A stretch of 64,000 bases of DNA, taken from contig CM046345.1 in NCBI GenBank assembly GCA_025403435.1, positions 5,016,264 to 5,080,263 on the forward strand, read 5' to 3'. A program made the position numbers and the translations under genes. The stretch is from Artocarpus heterophyllus (Eukaryota > Streptophyta > Magnoliopsida > Rosales > Moraceae). Of the stretch, positions 47,134 to 58,726 are shown piece by piece (within the stretch, counting starts at the first letter, position 1; each line of letters opens with the position of its first letter). The notes below the pieces were generated by a model that made no database searches, had not been told where the DNA came from, and saw only the letters and a list, made by a program, of their open reading frames with translations.

Positions 47134-49958
47134 TGTCACAATCCGCTTTATTACGACCGTATTCTAATACTTTTCTTTACTTACATATTTATAAAAAATT
47201 CAAAAATACCGTCTTTTTTTTTTTTAACAATAGTATGCCACACTTGGGTACTAATCCCGTTTTTGTAAAGTTTTAAACATAACAAACTCTCTTTCATAAT
47301 ATCTTACACTCCACATTTTTAAAAGCGGATTTATTTTACAAAACCAGGCTATATCTTTATAATCAACAAGTTCCAAAATGACTTATTATACATTGCAAAA
47401 CGGAAGTAAAACTGTAGCGGTATCTATACCCATCTCTGCACACCACTTCATATTCCACCGCCCACTCAACAATACGATTATGTTGACATTTTAGTTGGAG
47501 TTCCTACAGCCTAGTGAGTTTAAGCTTAGGAAGTCCAAACTTAGCTACAATGCATCATATGCTAGTATGCATAATCCATTTATGCTTTCTTATGAATATT
47601 TTTTATTCTTGTTATCCCTTATCTTTAGCTGAGGCCCAAGTGCTTATACCATATGCGCACATAGGTCTTCGTAACACCGACACCATCATTTCACTTTAAC
47701 CTTTAACTCTCCTCTACATCGAGAGTTGGTATGACACTTCCTTTACTGTTGGTTATCTATTTACTAGTCTAGTTATTTAGGTTATCATACCATGCGTGTC
47801 AATACACTTATATTCTAAGTGCAATACATATATACTTTTCAATTTTTAACATAAACAAGTATATTAGCATAGGAATACTGAGTGCATTATATATACACTA
47901 TTTCAGTTGTGTAATATACACAAGTATATTAACATAGGAATACTGAGTGCATTACATATACACTTAAACCTACTATTTCATACTGTAGGTGGTTTGGAAC
48001 TTACTTGTATAGGTTGTTGAAGAAACCGACCTCAGTTCCCTTTTTGTTAATCTTCTAGTGTACTGTTTGGCCAGTTACAGCGTTATTAGCTAAATTTTCA
48101 CTATTTTATCTATGCGTCAATATAAAATGTTCATTAATTAATAGATCGAGTTGCACAACCGTCCACAACTCCGACAATCATGGATTCTCTGTCTTATTTT
48201 GCTCCACTCTATCATTTCTAATGAATGACGAAAATCTTACTAATAATCATTTTTCCCTATTTCGAACGTTTTGGACCCATTCCAAACACTTGTGGAAAAA
48301 TGACGATTTTGCCCAAAATAGGCCTTTTCAATTTCTCAAACTCGATTTTGCTATTTTAACAAAAATTACGGCTTATTAGCTTTAAAACGATAACATAGGG
48401 TGTCGGGTTTTCTTATTTTGCATTGATGCCCCAGTTTAACAAAACTTTGCAATTTCGCCCTTATTTGAAATTTTTGACAATTTTATCCCTTGGACAAAAA
48501 ATAATCTCTTTAAACTATAATTTTCCATTTTTCATAAGGATCAAATTTGCTCAAAATACTGTATCCAAATTCCTTTCGCAAAATGACATTTTTGCCCTTT
48601 GAAATTTTTTTTTCAATTTTAACAAATTTTGTAAGATCCATAACTCACAAACGGAAGCGATTTTCAATTAATTGTTTACTACTTTAACAGTTTCGTCAAG
48701 ATCTACAACTTTTGTGTTTTAAATTTTTTGAAATTCCCACTGTACAGGGGACTTTTTGGCCTTTTTTCAAATCTGCCGAGAATAACATTTTCTTTGCAAT
48801 TTAGTCCCTGGGTCGTTTTTGTAAAAATCAACTTTAAAACAACATTCCAGCCACTGTTTATACAGTTCCATAACTTTCTCAAACAATTTTCATGCCAAAT
48901 CACCATTCTTTTCAAAACTAACTTCAAAATTACAAAACTAACCTTTTTACATCAACCAACAATTTTTACTTTCAAACCAAAATTTCAACTACAAACCTCA
49001 ACATAAACCATGGAATAAAAAAAATCAAACCACAACTTACATAAAGGATCACATGCCTTTTTGAAACAACAAAACCAAAACAAAAATCAAATAAATTTTA
49101 GATTTGAAAATTTTGAACTTACCAAAAGAGAAATTTGTATTCCTAGACCTTCCAAGGGCTTCTTTGCAATCTCCTAAGCATGTTTCATACAAACAAACCT
49201 TAGGTCAAATTCTCCTCCTTTAACCAAGAAAAACCCAAGGAAAACTTGAGAGGAAGTTTAGATTTTACGTCAAAAATAGATAAAACCTCTTGAACTTTAG
49301 CCTTTGAAGCCTAATTGGAGCAATTTTGCAAGAATTTTGAATTGAAAACTTTTTTGAAAGGGGTTTTCTATGGCTACCGAATATGGAGAAGGAAGAAATG
49401 AAAAAAAAAAAAAAAAAAACTTGTTTCTTAAGCCTTTAATTAAGGCTTATCTCTTGGATTCTTTTTTTTAAAAAAAATATGGTGAGTCACCATGGTAATC
49501 AAGTGGATTACTAGGTGGCTACCCATGATTGGGCCACATTCATGCTATGGCAGCCCAATCCCAATTCATTGGGTGTCCACTTGATGGGCCCTATAACTTT
49601 ATATAGTGTAATTTTTCACCACACAGTATTTTTCTTATACTGTTGTAGTAAAACCAGTGCAAGACGTATTCTTAAACTATATAAAATATCCTACTTTGCC
49701 TTTGGTTTACCTTCGGAATCCAAACATAGTATCTCTTATATTTGTGTTTTTACTTAGCAGTATACTTATACTGCATCGAACCCCTTTTTCGTTGTTCTAG
49801 GGTTTTAGTAGACTTTCTATCTTATTTATACATTAATTGCCAATCTATTTATATCACAATTCTATAATTAATTGTGATATAAAATTTATTTTATGAATAT
49901 TATTTATAAATTTATGAGAAATTAAGCTCACAAAATCTGTATTTGGTAATATCCAACA
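47134..49958 (-). mobile_element. Minus-strand LTR, gypsy-like (solo or fragment)
   Basis: Read on the minus strand the block ends CGGATTGTGACA (plus TGTCACAATCCG at 47134), like the family G end CGGGGCGTGACA. Before that end is CTCACTAGGCTGTAGGA (about 47505), corresponding to the CCTACTGAGCCTTTCGCTCAC block in family G, and a leader-like CCTTGGGTTTTTCTTGG with a GTAAGT-type donor near 49120. It contains many CAATTTTGCCC-type phrases. The far end is less sure: TGTTGGATATTACC (49958) is plausible, but no target duplication matches, and the first 350 bp could belong to another element. No gag-pol is seen next to it. Confidence 0.55.
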
Positions 49959-50298
49959 TTGCATCAAATTTACAATGAAGCTTCCCGCTAACATTATTTA
50001 TTATATATTATCGTAATTTTTACACAATTTATAAAGATAAATTCATTAATTAAATCTAATTAAATATTAGATTTTGTTAAGGATTTTCCCTTGGTCATTA
50101 TAGTGTTGGCAGGCAAAGTGCCACTTAGATTTGTGTCGGCTTATTCTCAACCCTTAAAAAAGTTACTTCAAGTTCGATTCCCTTGTCTCGGAATTGATTC
50201 ACTTGAACTTCTTAAATAGGGGATGTCAATTGTGGTTTTTTTTTTTTTTTTTTTGAACTTAGGGTGGGGGATTTAAACTTTTCACCTTTAGATAAAAT
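49959..50298. other. Spacer with SINE-like trace
   Basis: AT-rich sequence containing AGTTCGATTCCCTTGTC (about 50171), resembling a Pol III B box, and a T-run (50238-50254) followed by GGGGGATTTAAACTTTTCACC. No gene seen. Confidence 0.4.
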
Positions 50299-51965
50299 AA
50301 TAGAAACATTGGCAAGTTGTCATAGGTGACGATGTGTTGGATCGGGACATAAAGTGGATTGATTTAGATTAATAATTCTGTCTCGACAAATCGATTCACC
50401 TTAGACAATCATTTGTATTGTATCTTAATCCTGAGATGAATAGTGGGCCCGTTGTTTTGACTTGTGTCTTTTGATGTACCAAAAGATGACACCCACATTT
50501 TAATAGTGATACGTATGCCGGTACGTTAGAGGCATGGCTCCAAATAGCGTAGACCTGTTATTCATAGGTATGGAATCCATAGCTTCTCTTTAGGAGTAAT
50601 GATATCCTCTTATATGTGTTATCATGTAATTGAAAAACTGAAGCGCTCAACCATTTGGATACATAGGTGTAATCGAATGGTATACCGTTTTTGGATGGTA
50701 AGTTTTTCGATTGTGAGATAATGGAACATAAGATAAAAATAATCGGGAAGGTAAGACAGAACTTATCCTTAAGCCGGTTATGAATAATCCTATAGGGATA
50801 CGATACACTATGATATGTCATGGAGACTTAGCTATACGGGCTTCGTAATTCTATATAGTTCGAGAGTGCAGCTCCAAGCTTTTAGTGGAGTAGCGTTGGA
50901 GTTGATAATTATGAAATGTGTATCTAGGATATTGGATTTCATAATTATCGAGAGCTTGAACTATATAGGTCCATCATGTCTCATTTGCTAGCTCACAAAA
51001 ATCTTGTAACGATACGACGTGTTTTTTCAATAATTAGTGACTTATGTTAGATTTATTAGAATGGTTGAAATTTGAAAGAATCAAATAATTCATATATGTT
51101 TATCATTTGAATTAATTTTGTGACAAAATTAATTCAAGATAAACTTGTTGAATTATTAGGATTGGATAATTATTGTCTGTTTATCAGTTGATTTAATAAA
51201 TTAAATTAAGACAAACTTGTAGAATTATTAGGAATTCATTTATTTTATTAGAGATTATCTTGATAAAGTTGTTTTAATTAGATAATTTCTCTATTGGGTT
51301 ATTTGAATTAAAACTAAGACTTTATCCTATAGAATTTTGGGTGGAAATAAAAGATTTGTTGAGATTTTTATTGACAGTTCGGCATGCCGATCTTCAGGTT
51401 TAGCCTGTCGATGGGCAAGTTCGGCATTTCAGTTAGACAGATCGGCTTGCCTATCGCGTGATAGAAAGATCACGTATTTTCACGCGGATTTCATCAGATA
51501 TTGATCTGAATTTGATTCTGATTCAAATTTTGATGCATAATCTGATAAGAACTGACTCCTGGACCCAGCCTTTATAAAAAGGGAGTGAGTCTCATTATTA
51601 TTTAGATCAATTGAGAGATTAAGAGTGATACTCTACTGGTGAGGTTCTGAAACTCCCTCTGAGCTCTTGTTCACAAATCACGAACACTAACTTTGGGTTC
51701 TCTTAATTGGTTGGAAGAAAAGTCACCTGATGAAAAAAGCTATACGTGTAAACCCACATTCACTTCGATCGTAGATAAAGAACAGTAAAAAAGGCCGGTT
51801 GGTTGAGGTCCTTCTGACACGTTATTTCTCTTCACTAATTGCAGGAGCTTTTTGACACACAAGTAAGATTCAGTTAATTTATACTTATAACATGTCAAAC
51901 TTATGTTTTGAAAAATACTCTTATATAAAATTTTAAAAATTTCACTGCGTATTATTTTTCCAACA
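50299..51965 (+). mobile_element. 5'-truncated LTR of copia family C (copy 3)
   Basis: Matches the family C LTR from the internal phrase AATAGAAACATTGGC through to the 3' end TTTTTCCAACA. The first 360 bp or so of the LTR are missing. The motif array is retained at 51380, 51401, 51422 and 51443 with an exact 21-bp period, although individual units have decayed. A TATA box lies at about 51571. Confidence 0.9.
51380..51452 (-). repeat. Phased motif array in truncated LTR (4 units, 21-bp period)
   Basis: CGGCATGCCG, TAGCCTGTCG, CGGCATTTCA and CGGCTTGCCT start exactly 21 bp apart. The spacing has survived better than the motif text. Confidence 0.75.
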
Positions 51966-51974
51966 CTTTAGACG

Positions 51975-52142
51975 AGCTCTTTTGAATTTATTGAGCAGGC
52001 TTTTTCCATTTGGGTCTCAATACTTGAATTCAATCCCCCTTTCGTGAGGTTGAAAATTTCCACTCGGGATGGAAGCGCAAGTCTGACATTGTAATTGTTT
52101 TTGTTTAATGAAAGTTTCCCACTTCAAAAAAAAAAAAAAAAA
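51975..52142 (+). repeat. Poly(A)-tailed retroelement relic
   Basis: Sequence with ACTTGAATTCAATCCCCCTT and GGATGGAAGCGCAAGTCTGAC that ends in an A-run (52126-52142) after TTTCCCACTTC. The layout is that of a SINE or LINE 3' end. No coding content. Confidence 0.45.
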
Positions 52143-52586
52143 ATCATATTCACGCACCAAGCCACTTGTGTTACAATTCATATCACTACGTTTCATAAGT
52201 TAAGCAATGGATAATCCAATCCACAAAAATCATGTTACTTGCCATTCATTCAATAAAAGGAAGCAAAGCAACCAAGATCAAGCACCAGATCAACCAACTT
52301 CTTAATAAGATAAATAAATAAACAAAAGCCATAACAAACTTAAAACGGTCTGGTTGGCTTTTATTTAAAACATGGTTTTTTTAACTAGAAAGCCGTTCAT
52401 GACAAAAGCACCAAATGAAGCATCATCTAGGATTATAAAATCCGCAACGAAGACGAGACACTTGAAGCATAACCCAAGCAAGCAAAACGGGACTGCAAAA
52501 AACCTATAGCAATAGCCATAACAAAAATAAATAATGATCTTGAACTCTTCCAACCTCACCCCGCGCCAAACCTCTCCGACCTCAAA

Positions 52587-53888
52587 TCCTGCAATGAGAA
52601 ACAGAGGACAAATCAGTAAACCTCTATGTAATTATTGCAAGATAAAAAAAAAATATAAAACTTATTACTACAGCAATAACAGATAGCTAGAAGCAAAGAC
52701 TTACATATTTTGTTGAAAGCCACAATGTCACAACTCTGCACATGCTCGTTGATTGGTTCCTCCAACAGGTGTTCCTCGATAAGGTTATCCACAGAGACAA
52801 GGTCGTCGACAATGGTGAGCATTATCTGCATTTTCTTTATACCGTATCCAACAGGCACAAGTTTAGCTGGACAAAACAAATAAACAGCCATAGAAGAAAC
52901 ACAATCAGAATTTCCTACAAAGTTCAAAATAGCGAAAAAGTTTGATGAACATACAAGCTCCCCAAAGCAGTCCTTCCATCTGAACACCTCTTACTGCCTC
53001 CTCAAGCTTCTTCATGTCCGTCTCATCATCCCATGGCTTCACATCCAACAGAACCGAAGACTTGCCGCCTGATTCTCATATCAAAGTGAAGCTTCTATTA
53101 AGACCATTGTAAGAAGGGGAAATTATATAAGAAATGAACAAAAGCGAAAACAGCAAGCTCACTCTCTTTCTTTTTGCTGGACGCCTTGACGGCTGCTGCG
53201 CGTTCTTCAGCAGCCTTCTTCTCCTCTTCGGTCTCTTCACCAAACAAATCCACATCATCGTCGTCATCATCGGCAGCAGAGGCCTGAAAGTCATATCATA
53301 TGACATCAAATTACTATTACCATCTACGTTGAAAATTTATCCACACAAGCTAGTTATTATAATACTTGCCTTTGAGTCACCTGCCGGAGGGGTAGCAACA
53401 GCCTCCTCGGTGATGGGAGCGCTTCCCGCCACAATGACACCACTACCTTCTCCAGCAACACCACTAAAGTACAACAAATACAGAATAAGCATAACAACAT
53501 AAACACAAAAGCAAACAAAGCAAATTGCAAAAAAGGAAGGAAACCAATAATTGACATCATCCTTTGCCCACAAAGCAAAAAAGCACAACGGGTAATGAAC
53601 TTACGAGATCCTCAGAAGCGCCTCAATATGGTTGTACCAACGAGACACATTAACATAGTCCGCTGATGGAGCCTTTGAAAGAGCAGCGTGCACGGTGACA
53701 TCGTCCTTAGAAGCCTGATACCTGGCCACATATAAACAATATGTAAATAAGTACATTGTAATGTGAATTTCTTCCAATCCTAAAGACTAAATGAATTCTT
53801 ACCCAGTGATGTAACTGCGAGTCAAGAGGTAGTCATCAAGTTTCTTGAGGCCAGCAGCCGAGTTGAGGTCGTAGAATGTGACGGCCAT
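52587..53888 (-). CDS. Elongation factor 1B beta/delta subunit (eEF1B, GEF for eEF1A)
   Basis: Seven minus-strand coding exons: 53888-53803, 53721-53605, 53463-53370, 53283-53163, 53068-52955, 52866-52705 and the last two bases of the stop at 52588-52587. They give 231 residues, the normal size for the plant protein. It exchanges GDP for GTP on eEF1A during translation elongation in the cytosol. Residues 1-67 form the N-terminal helical region ([20 protein letters not shown]). An Ala/Pro linker leads to the acidic stretch D104-D109 and the [17 protein letters not shown] motif. Residues 145-231 are the catalytic GEF domain ([36 protein letters not shown]). The end is FNKI. The stop TGA is split by an intron (T|GA). 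The intron after exon 3 has a GC donor (AAG|GCAAGT). Exon phases agree throughout. ATG 53888 gives the conserved N-terminus. Confidence 0.95.
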
Positions 53889-53905
53889 TGATAATGTTTT
53901 TGTTT

Positions 53906-55503
53906 CTGGAAAAAAAAATATATAATATCAATTATCAACGTAAGAATTAGCAGAATACTAGTTTATGTTTCTTTTTTTTTCTTTTTTTTTTCTTTACTAC
54001 AATAAGTACCTCATTTATGAATATTCGTGAGAACAACAACAAATACATTTAAATAAAAAAAAAAAGTTCCAAAAACAATTGACGAAGATCCAAAACTGAA
54101 GATGATAAAGAATTAATAACTGAATGCAAATATAAAACTCCAACCAAGAAATCCCTAAACCCAGAATTCCAAAATCCAATAATAACCCATACGAACAAGT
54201 TCAAATATATATATATACACACACACTAGTTGAAACCACATGCGAGGAGACTATATGTGAATACTAAATTGAATAATGCAAAACAAATTTATAGAATAAG
54301 CCCTCTGTGACTTGCTTGTTTCTTCCTCCCATTATCGTGTCCAATTTGATTATTAACAAAGAAAATCACAAGAAAAGATAGTATATCAATCCTGTTTCGA
54401 AAAAAAAAAAAAATGAAAAAGGCCTCTTTAATACCAGTTGTTATTATCATAGCCTAACCATTTATAAAATAAAATAATCAAAATGAAATGGAAGCATGTG
54501 ACACAAAGGTCCACAAGAGTTTTTAAAAGCAACTCATATGTAGCCGTCTGCAAGACCAGCTCAACAATTGTTGGGTAATCTTAATCCCTCAATTGCCTAT
54601 TAAGAACGAAAGTGATAAATGTGAACATCCGAAATGCAGCTCAATGGAAGTTCATAAATTAACTTGATTTGGTATTTGACCAACATCAATTGGAAAATCT
54701 CCTTTTGCAACCAACTGTATAATCTCTTATTCAGTTTGTGGTAGTTTGAATCTATCATCAGTGTGTTCCACGTAACAATGTCCACAAATTACAAATTATG
54801 TATGTTGATTTAATATTAACACCAAACACATGGAAAATATATGATGTCAAGCTTATATATTAGGCTATTATATACACGTTAAAAGTTATAAGTCCTACAT
54901 TTTTTGAAGTTTCTATTTGGAAACACCTAAAGTTATATTACTCCAGTAATCATTGGACAAATAAGCATGAATGGTAATAGCAGTGCAAAGCTTGACAAAC
55001 TGATCAATAAAATATGGTGCGTGAAATAAAGCTATTAACTAATAAATACCCATTCATAGGTAGCCGTACGCATGAGATGATAACATCCACATATTTGTCA
55101 AGACGCTTTTCAAGAGAAATAGGATAATACGTGCACAAATCAAAATTACTCACTGATACAAACATACTTTAGTAATCAGACACACTATTAAACAAAGACA
55201 ACAGTGTTTCAACAAAGATTAGAGAACGAAATTTAAAAAAAAAAAAAACAAAACAAAACAAAACAAAAAAATAGAAACCAAGTAAATGGTCTTAAGAAAT
55301 TGAGTCCATGTATTCAAGCACTATGGTAAGAAATTCTTGGGTTTGGTAAGAACCTATCCCTTAAAAAGATTCAAAGAACTACACACTAAAAAAACAAAAA
55401 ATGAATAATAAACATATCTAATCAAGCATTTAAAACCAAGCAAAAGAGGAAAAAGACGAGAAAAGATCAAACACGAAGTAGCACAACCTCAATGCTATAC
55501 ACA

Positions 55504-55551
<48 letters not shown>

Positions 55552-56230
55552 AGAAATTTAAAGATGGAGCATGAAGAGCTGAACGAAATTAAAATTTAAA
55601 GTTAAAGAATAGTTGAGATTCTGAGAACTCACCTTTCAACAATTCTTCTATCCAACCGTGCAGGTTGCAGTTAGTCTCGACCAAATTTGGACTTTTCCCT
55701 AAATATTATACAAGCAGCAACAGAATAATTAGCGCTTTTCATGATATTAAACGAAAGCAAACGACCAACCTTCAAATTAAAGCAAAACCCTTTTTTGGCT
55801 GAAACAAAACCCGTAAATGATGATGATGATGATGATAAATTACCCCTAAACAGAACACTTCTAAATCTATGCAGTAAAAAAACGAGGATAGGGGAATGAG
55901 AAGAAAACCTGCAACTAAGGCACAAAATAAAGGAGGAGGAAGAAGAAGAAGAAGACCTGCAACGCACGAGATTTAGAAACTTGGAAGAAGAAAGCAGCGG
56001 AGGAAAAAGGGCGAAGGCAGAAAATCTGATTTATAATATAGTTATAGATATATATTATATATACACACACGTTATATATATATATATATAATATACGTTA
56101 AATAAATAGTAACATTGAAGAGATTAAACTGTGGGAATACTTTAGAGAGACAGATCCAAGCTTACCAGAGATGGAGTTGAGAAAAGGTAAAGTGAAGGAA
56201 AGACGGCTGCGCAGAGGAGAAGTGAACCGA
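53906..56230 (-). promoter_or_regulatory. Inferred 5'UTR exon, long 5'UTR intron and promoter of eEF1B
   Basis: On the minus strand the first coding exon is preceded by an acceptor (TTTTCCAG|AAAC at 53905). A plausible non-coding first exon is about 56230-56166, with donor CTCTG|GTAAG (56165) and a telo-box ACCCTAC-type motif just upstream (AGGGTTAG on plus, 56244-56251). This implies a 5'UTR intron of about 2.26 kb holding an (AC)24-like microsatellite. A nearer donor at about 55631 (GAAAG|GTGAG) could be used instead or as well. This is inference from splice signals only. Confidence 0.5.
55500..55547. repeat. (AC)n microsatellite
   Basis: About 23 AC units in the putative eEF1B 5'UTR intron. 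Confidence 0.95.
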
Positions 56231-56372
56231 AGAGAAAGCAATGTAGGGTTAGCGAATGACAATTTTAGAGGACCAGCCACAAAAAAATAATAAAATTTAT
56301 TTCGGACCCCCAACTCTTTTTTTTGACACTTATGTCCTGTTTTGAAACTTACATTCATAGGCATTTTCGAGC

Positions 56373-57183
56373 TTAGGGGTATACATGGTTCAGTCTAGTC
56401 TCAAACCGCCAGGTTTTTAGAACTAGATTTTTTTGGAGATTTAAGAAAAATTAAGAGCAGATCATACCGTTTAAGATTTGGGATCAAATCGAACCGTTTT
56501 TAGAACGCTTTGGTCCTGTTTGAATCGAATTTTACAACTTTTTAATAGATTTTTTGTGTTTTTTATACTAGATTTTATACTTTTAAAACTCTAAATATCT
56601 AAGAAACTAAAAACAAAATAATAATCCAAAGCAAAAATAAAAATCAAAAGGAAAAAAACAATACACAACATAAAACAAAAATAACAAGCAACAAAAATAA
56701 CACACAACATAAAACAATCCAAAGCAAAATATAAATAATACAATCATCCAAACTCTTAAGTCAAAATATAATAATACAGTCATCAAAATTTCAAAATCTA
56801 AAAATAATATGCAATCATCTAAAATTCAAGCTGTAAATATAACAAAATAGACATCCAAACTCCAAACACAAAATAGACAGGAAATATAGGGTATAAAACT
56901 ATGTTGTTTAATCAATAGGATAAATGAGGATTTTTTTTTTTTGAAAGGCTAAATGAGGATTTTATTATGTATAATATAATATATATATATATATATGTTA
57001 ATTTTTATTTATAGACAAACGGTCTGATTCGGTCCAGTTTGGACCATAGATAAATATTTTGAAACCGGATCAAATCATTTAAAAACGGTCCGATATGATT
57101 TGGGACCATTTTTTTAAACGATCCGGTCACAATGGATCTAGTATAGTTCGGCAATTTGATGGTTTTTTTACACAGCCCTATAG
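56373..57183. mobile_element. Possible inverted-repeat DNA element
   Basis: The left end TTAGGGGTATACATGGTTCAG and the reverse complement of the right end TTTACACAGCCCTATA are similar (GGGGTATACATGG against GGGCTGTGTAAA). Internally both sides carry opposed CAAACCG / CGGTCC and GAACCGTTTT phrases. The GGGGTGTACATGGTTC-type end is common in plant MITEs and MULE-like elements. Only degenerate A-rich sequence lies between. Target duplication unclear. Confidence 0.4.
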
Positions 57184-58512
57184 GACCCCATATAGTAAAT
57201 TTTTTGCACTTCATATCTCTAAAAGTTATTTGACAAAAGGTCCTAAAAAAACTTAGAGAGTATTTGAGAACCATGTTCCATTACTAAGTTTTCGACTACT
57301 CTAGTGTAAAGCTCTCTTATGTTATAATGTAAAGTAAAAATATGCTACAGAATAAAGCTCTATGCTAGAATATTTAAGTTTAAATTTTGTTTTAATTTGA
57401 TTTCCAAACACTATATTATTGCCTTTAATATTGATTATTCATGTTTTTTAATTGCAATGCTAACTTAATCCAAAAGAATCATATTAACGATCTACCAAAG
57501 TACTCAATCATTAACATTATGTCTAATAAATAAGATTCAAAAATTTGAAATAAATAACTTAGGTAATGAAATTTAATCATATTTGAAGAGGAACAAAAAA
57601 ATTCAATCTTCTATAATTTGATTAAATTTAGAGAAATTAAAATTAATTAGAACTATGATTATACATAAAGGATCTTAAATGTCTCATAAGATCCATTTTT
57701 TCCATTACTCCATCATTCTAAATAACTACAGGTCTAAAATAGCATCCCACTAATATTTTATATTTATATTTTAATTTTCTATCAACATGTCGAATAAGCA
57801 TGACTAATCGATGTGTAATTTAGATTTCTTATTATAGAGTTTTTATTTTGGAGTTTCTAATTTTTAAATTTGTTTCGTATTAATATTTCCTTTGTAATTT
57901 ACAAAGTTTCTTGTTTGACTTATTTTCTTATTTTTAACCTAAAAAATCTTATAAATATGAATGTAAGTAAATTATTTTGATTATCATTCATCAAATAAAA
58001 TTTTAGACTTGCTTGAGGGTTTTTTTTTTACTTCAATTGCTCTAGGTATTTTTGTTTGTTCTTTGTTTTGTTTCAAAACACACATTTTCTACTGCACTAG
58101 AATTAGTACTAGAGTGAAAAATTTACCTGGTTGGATGACTAGGAAACTTCAATAAAGGAAATCTAATGATGTTTGGGAAACTTGGTTCAAACCAGTAGTT
58201 TGAACTCAAACAATATAAAGCTCTTACATGCTACAGTATAAAAGTAAATGTGAGCTACAGAATAAAGCTATTATATGCTATAATATCTTTAACATGTATA
58301 TAGAGAAAGAAAAGGTTTCAAATGCTACTACTAAGCAAAAAAGGCAAGTTTTTCTTAAACATTTTGCTATACATTAGCATATTATTTGCTTAGTTGAATT
58401 CAATTTGCTTCCCATGTGTTAGAAGGAGATTCACAAACAAAAGCAACCTCACATGTTTTAGCCACACGAGATCACAGAAAGTAGAGAAAGTGATGGGACC
58501 TATGGGCTGCCA
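57184..58512. other. AT-rich intergenic region with two MITE relics
   Basis: Holds a degraded MITE copy (57259-57414, GTAAAGCTCTCTTATGTTAT) and a good one (58168-58300). Otherwise AT-rich with no gene seen. Confidence 0.5.
58168..58300. mobile_element. MITE of the dispersed GCTCTYA family, copy 5
   Basis: Begins GATGTTTGGGAAACTTGG and contains TATAAAGCTCTTACATGCTA and AATAAAGCTATTATATGCTA, the paired core of the family. The right end is less clear. Confidence 0.5.
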
Positions 58513-58726
58513 TATTGGAAAAATAGTACATAGCAGAAAGTTTAAAAATTTTTACATCAGAGTATTTTTCAAAACACAAGTTTGATGCACTATATACATA
58601 AATTAACCAAATCTTATTAATCTTGTTTGCTGAAGAACTTCTGCAATTAATGAAAAGAAGAATGTTCCAGAAAAGCCTCATCTAGCAGGTCTTTTTTGCT
58701 ATTCTCTATCAACGATTGGAGTGCGT
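58513..58726 (-). mobile_element. Inverted 3' fragment of a copia family C LTR
   Basis: The reverse complement matches the last ~210 bp of the family C LTR. Landmarks on plus are CATCAGAGTATTTTTCAAAA (58556), ATACATAAATTAACCAAATC and GTTCCAGAAAAGCCTC, ending GCTATTCTCTATC...GGAGTG at the junction. It begins with the LTR terminus (TATTGGAA for TGTTGGAA) at 58513. It abuts the 5' LTR of the full copia element directly, so the element seems to have inserted into an older, oppositely oriented copy. The rest of that copy should lie beyond the window. Confidence 0.85.

Noticed and set aside
56098..56364. 88-codon minus-strand frame upstream of eEF1B
   Set aside because: Overlaps the probable promoter and 5'UTR exon of eEF1B; no domain.
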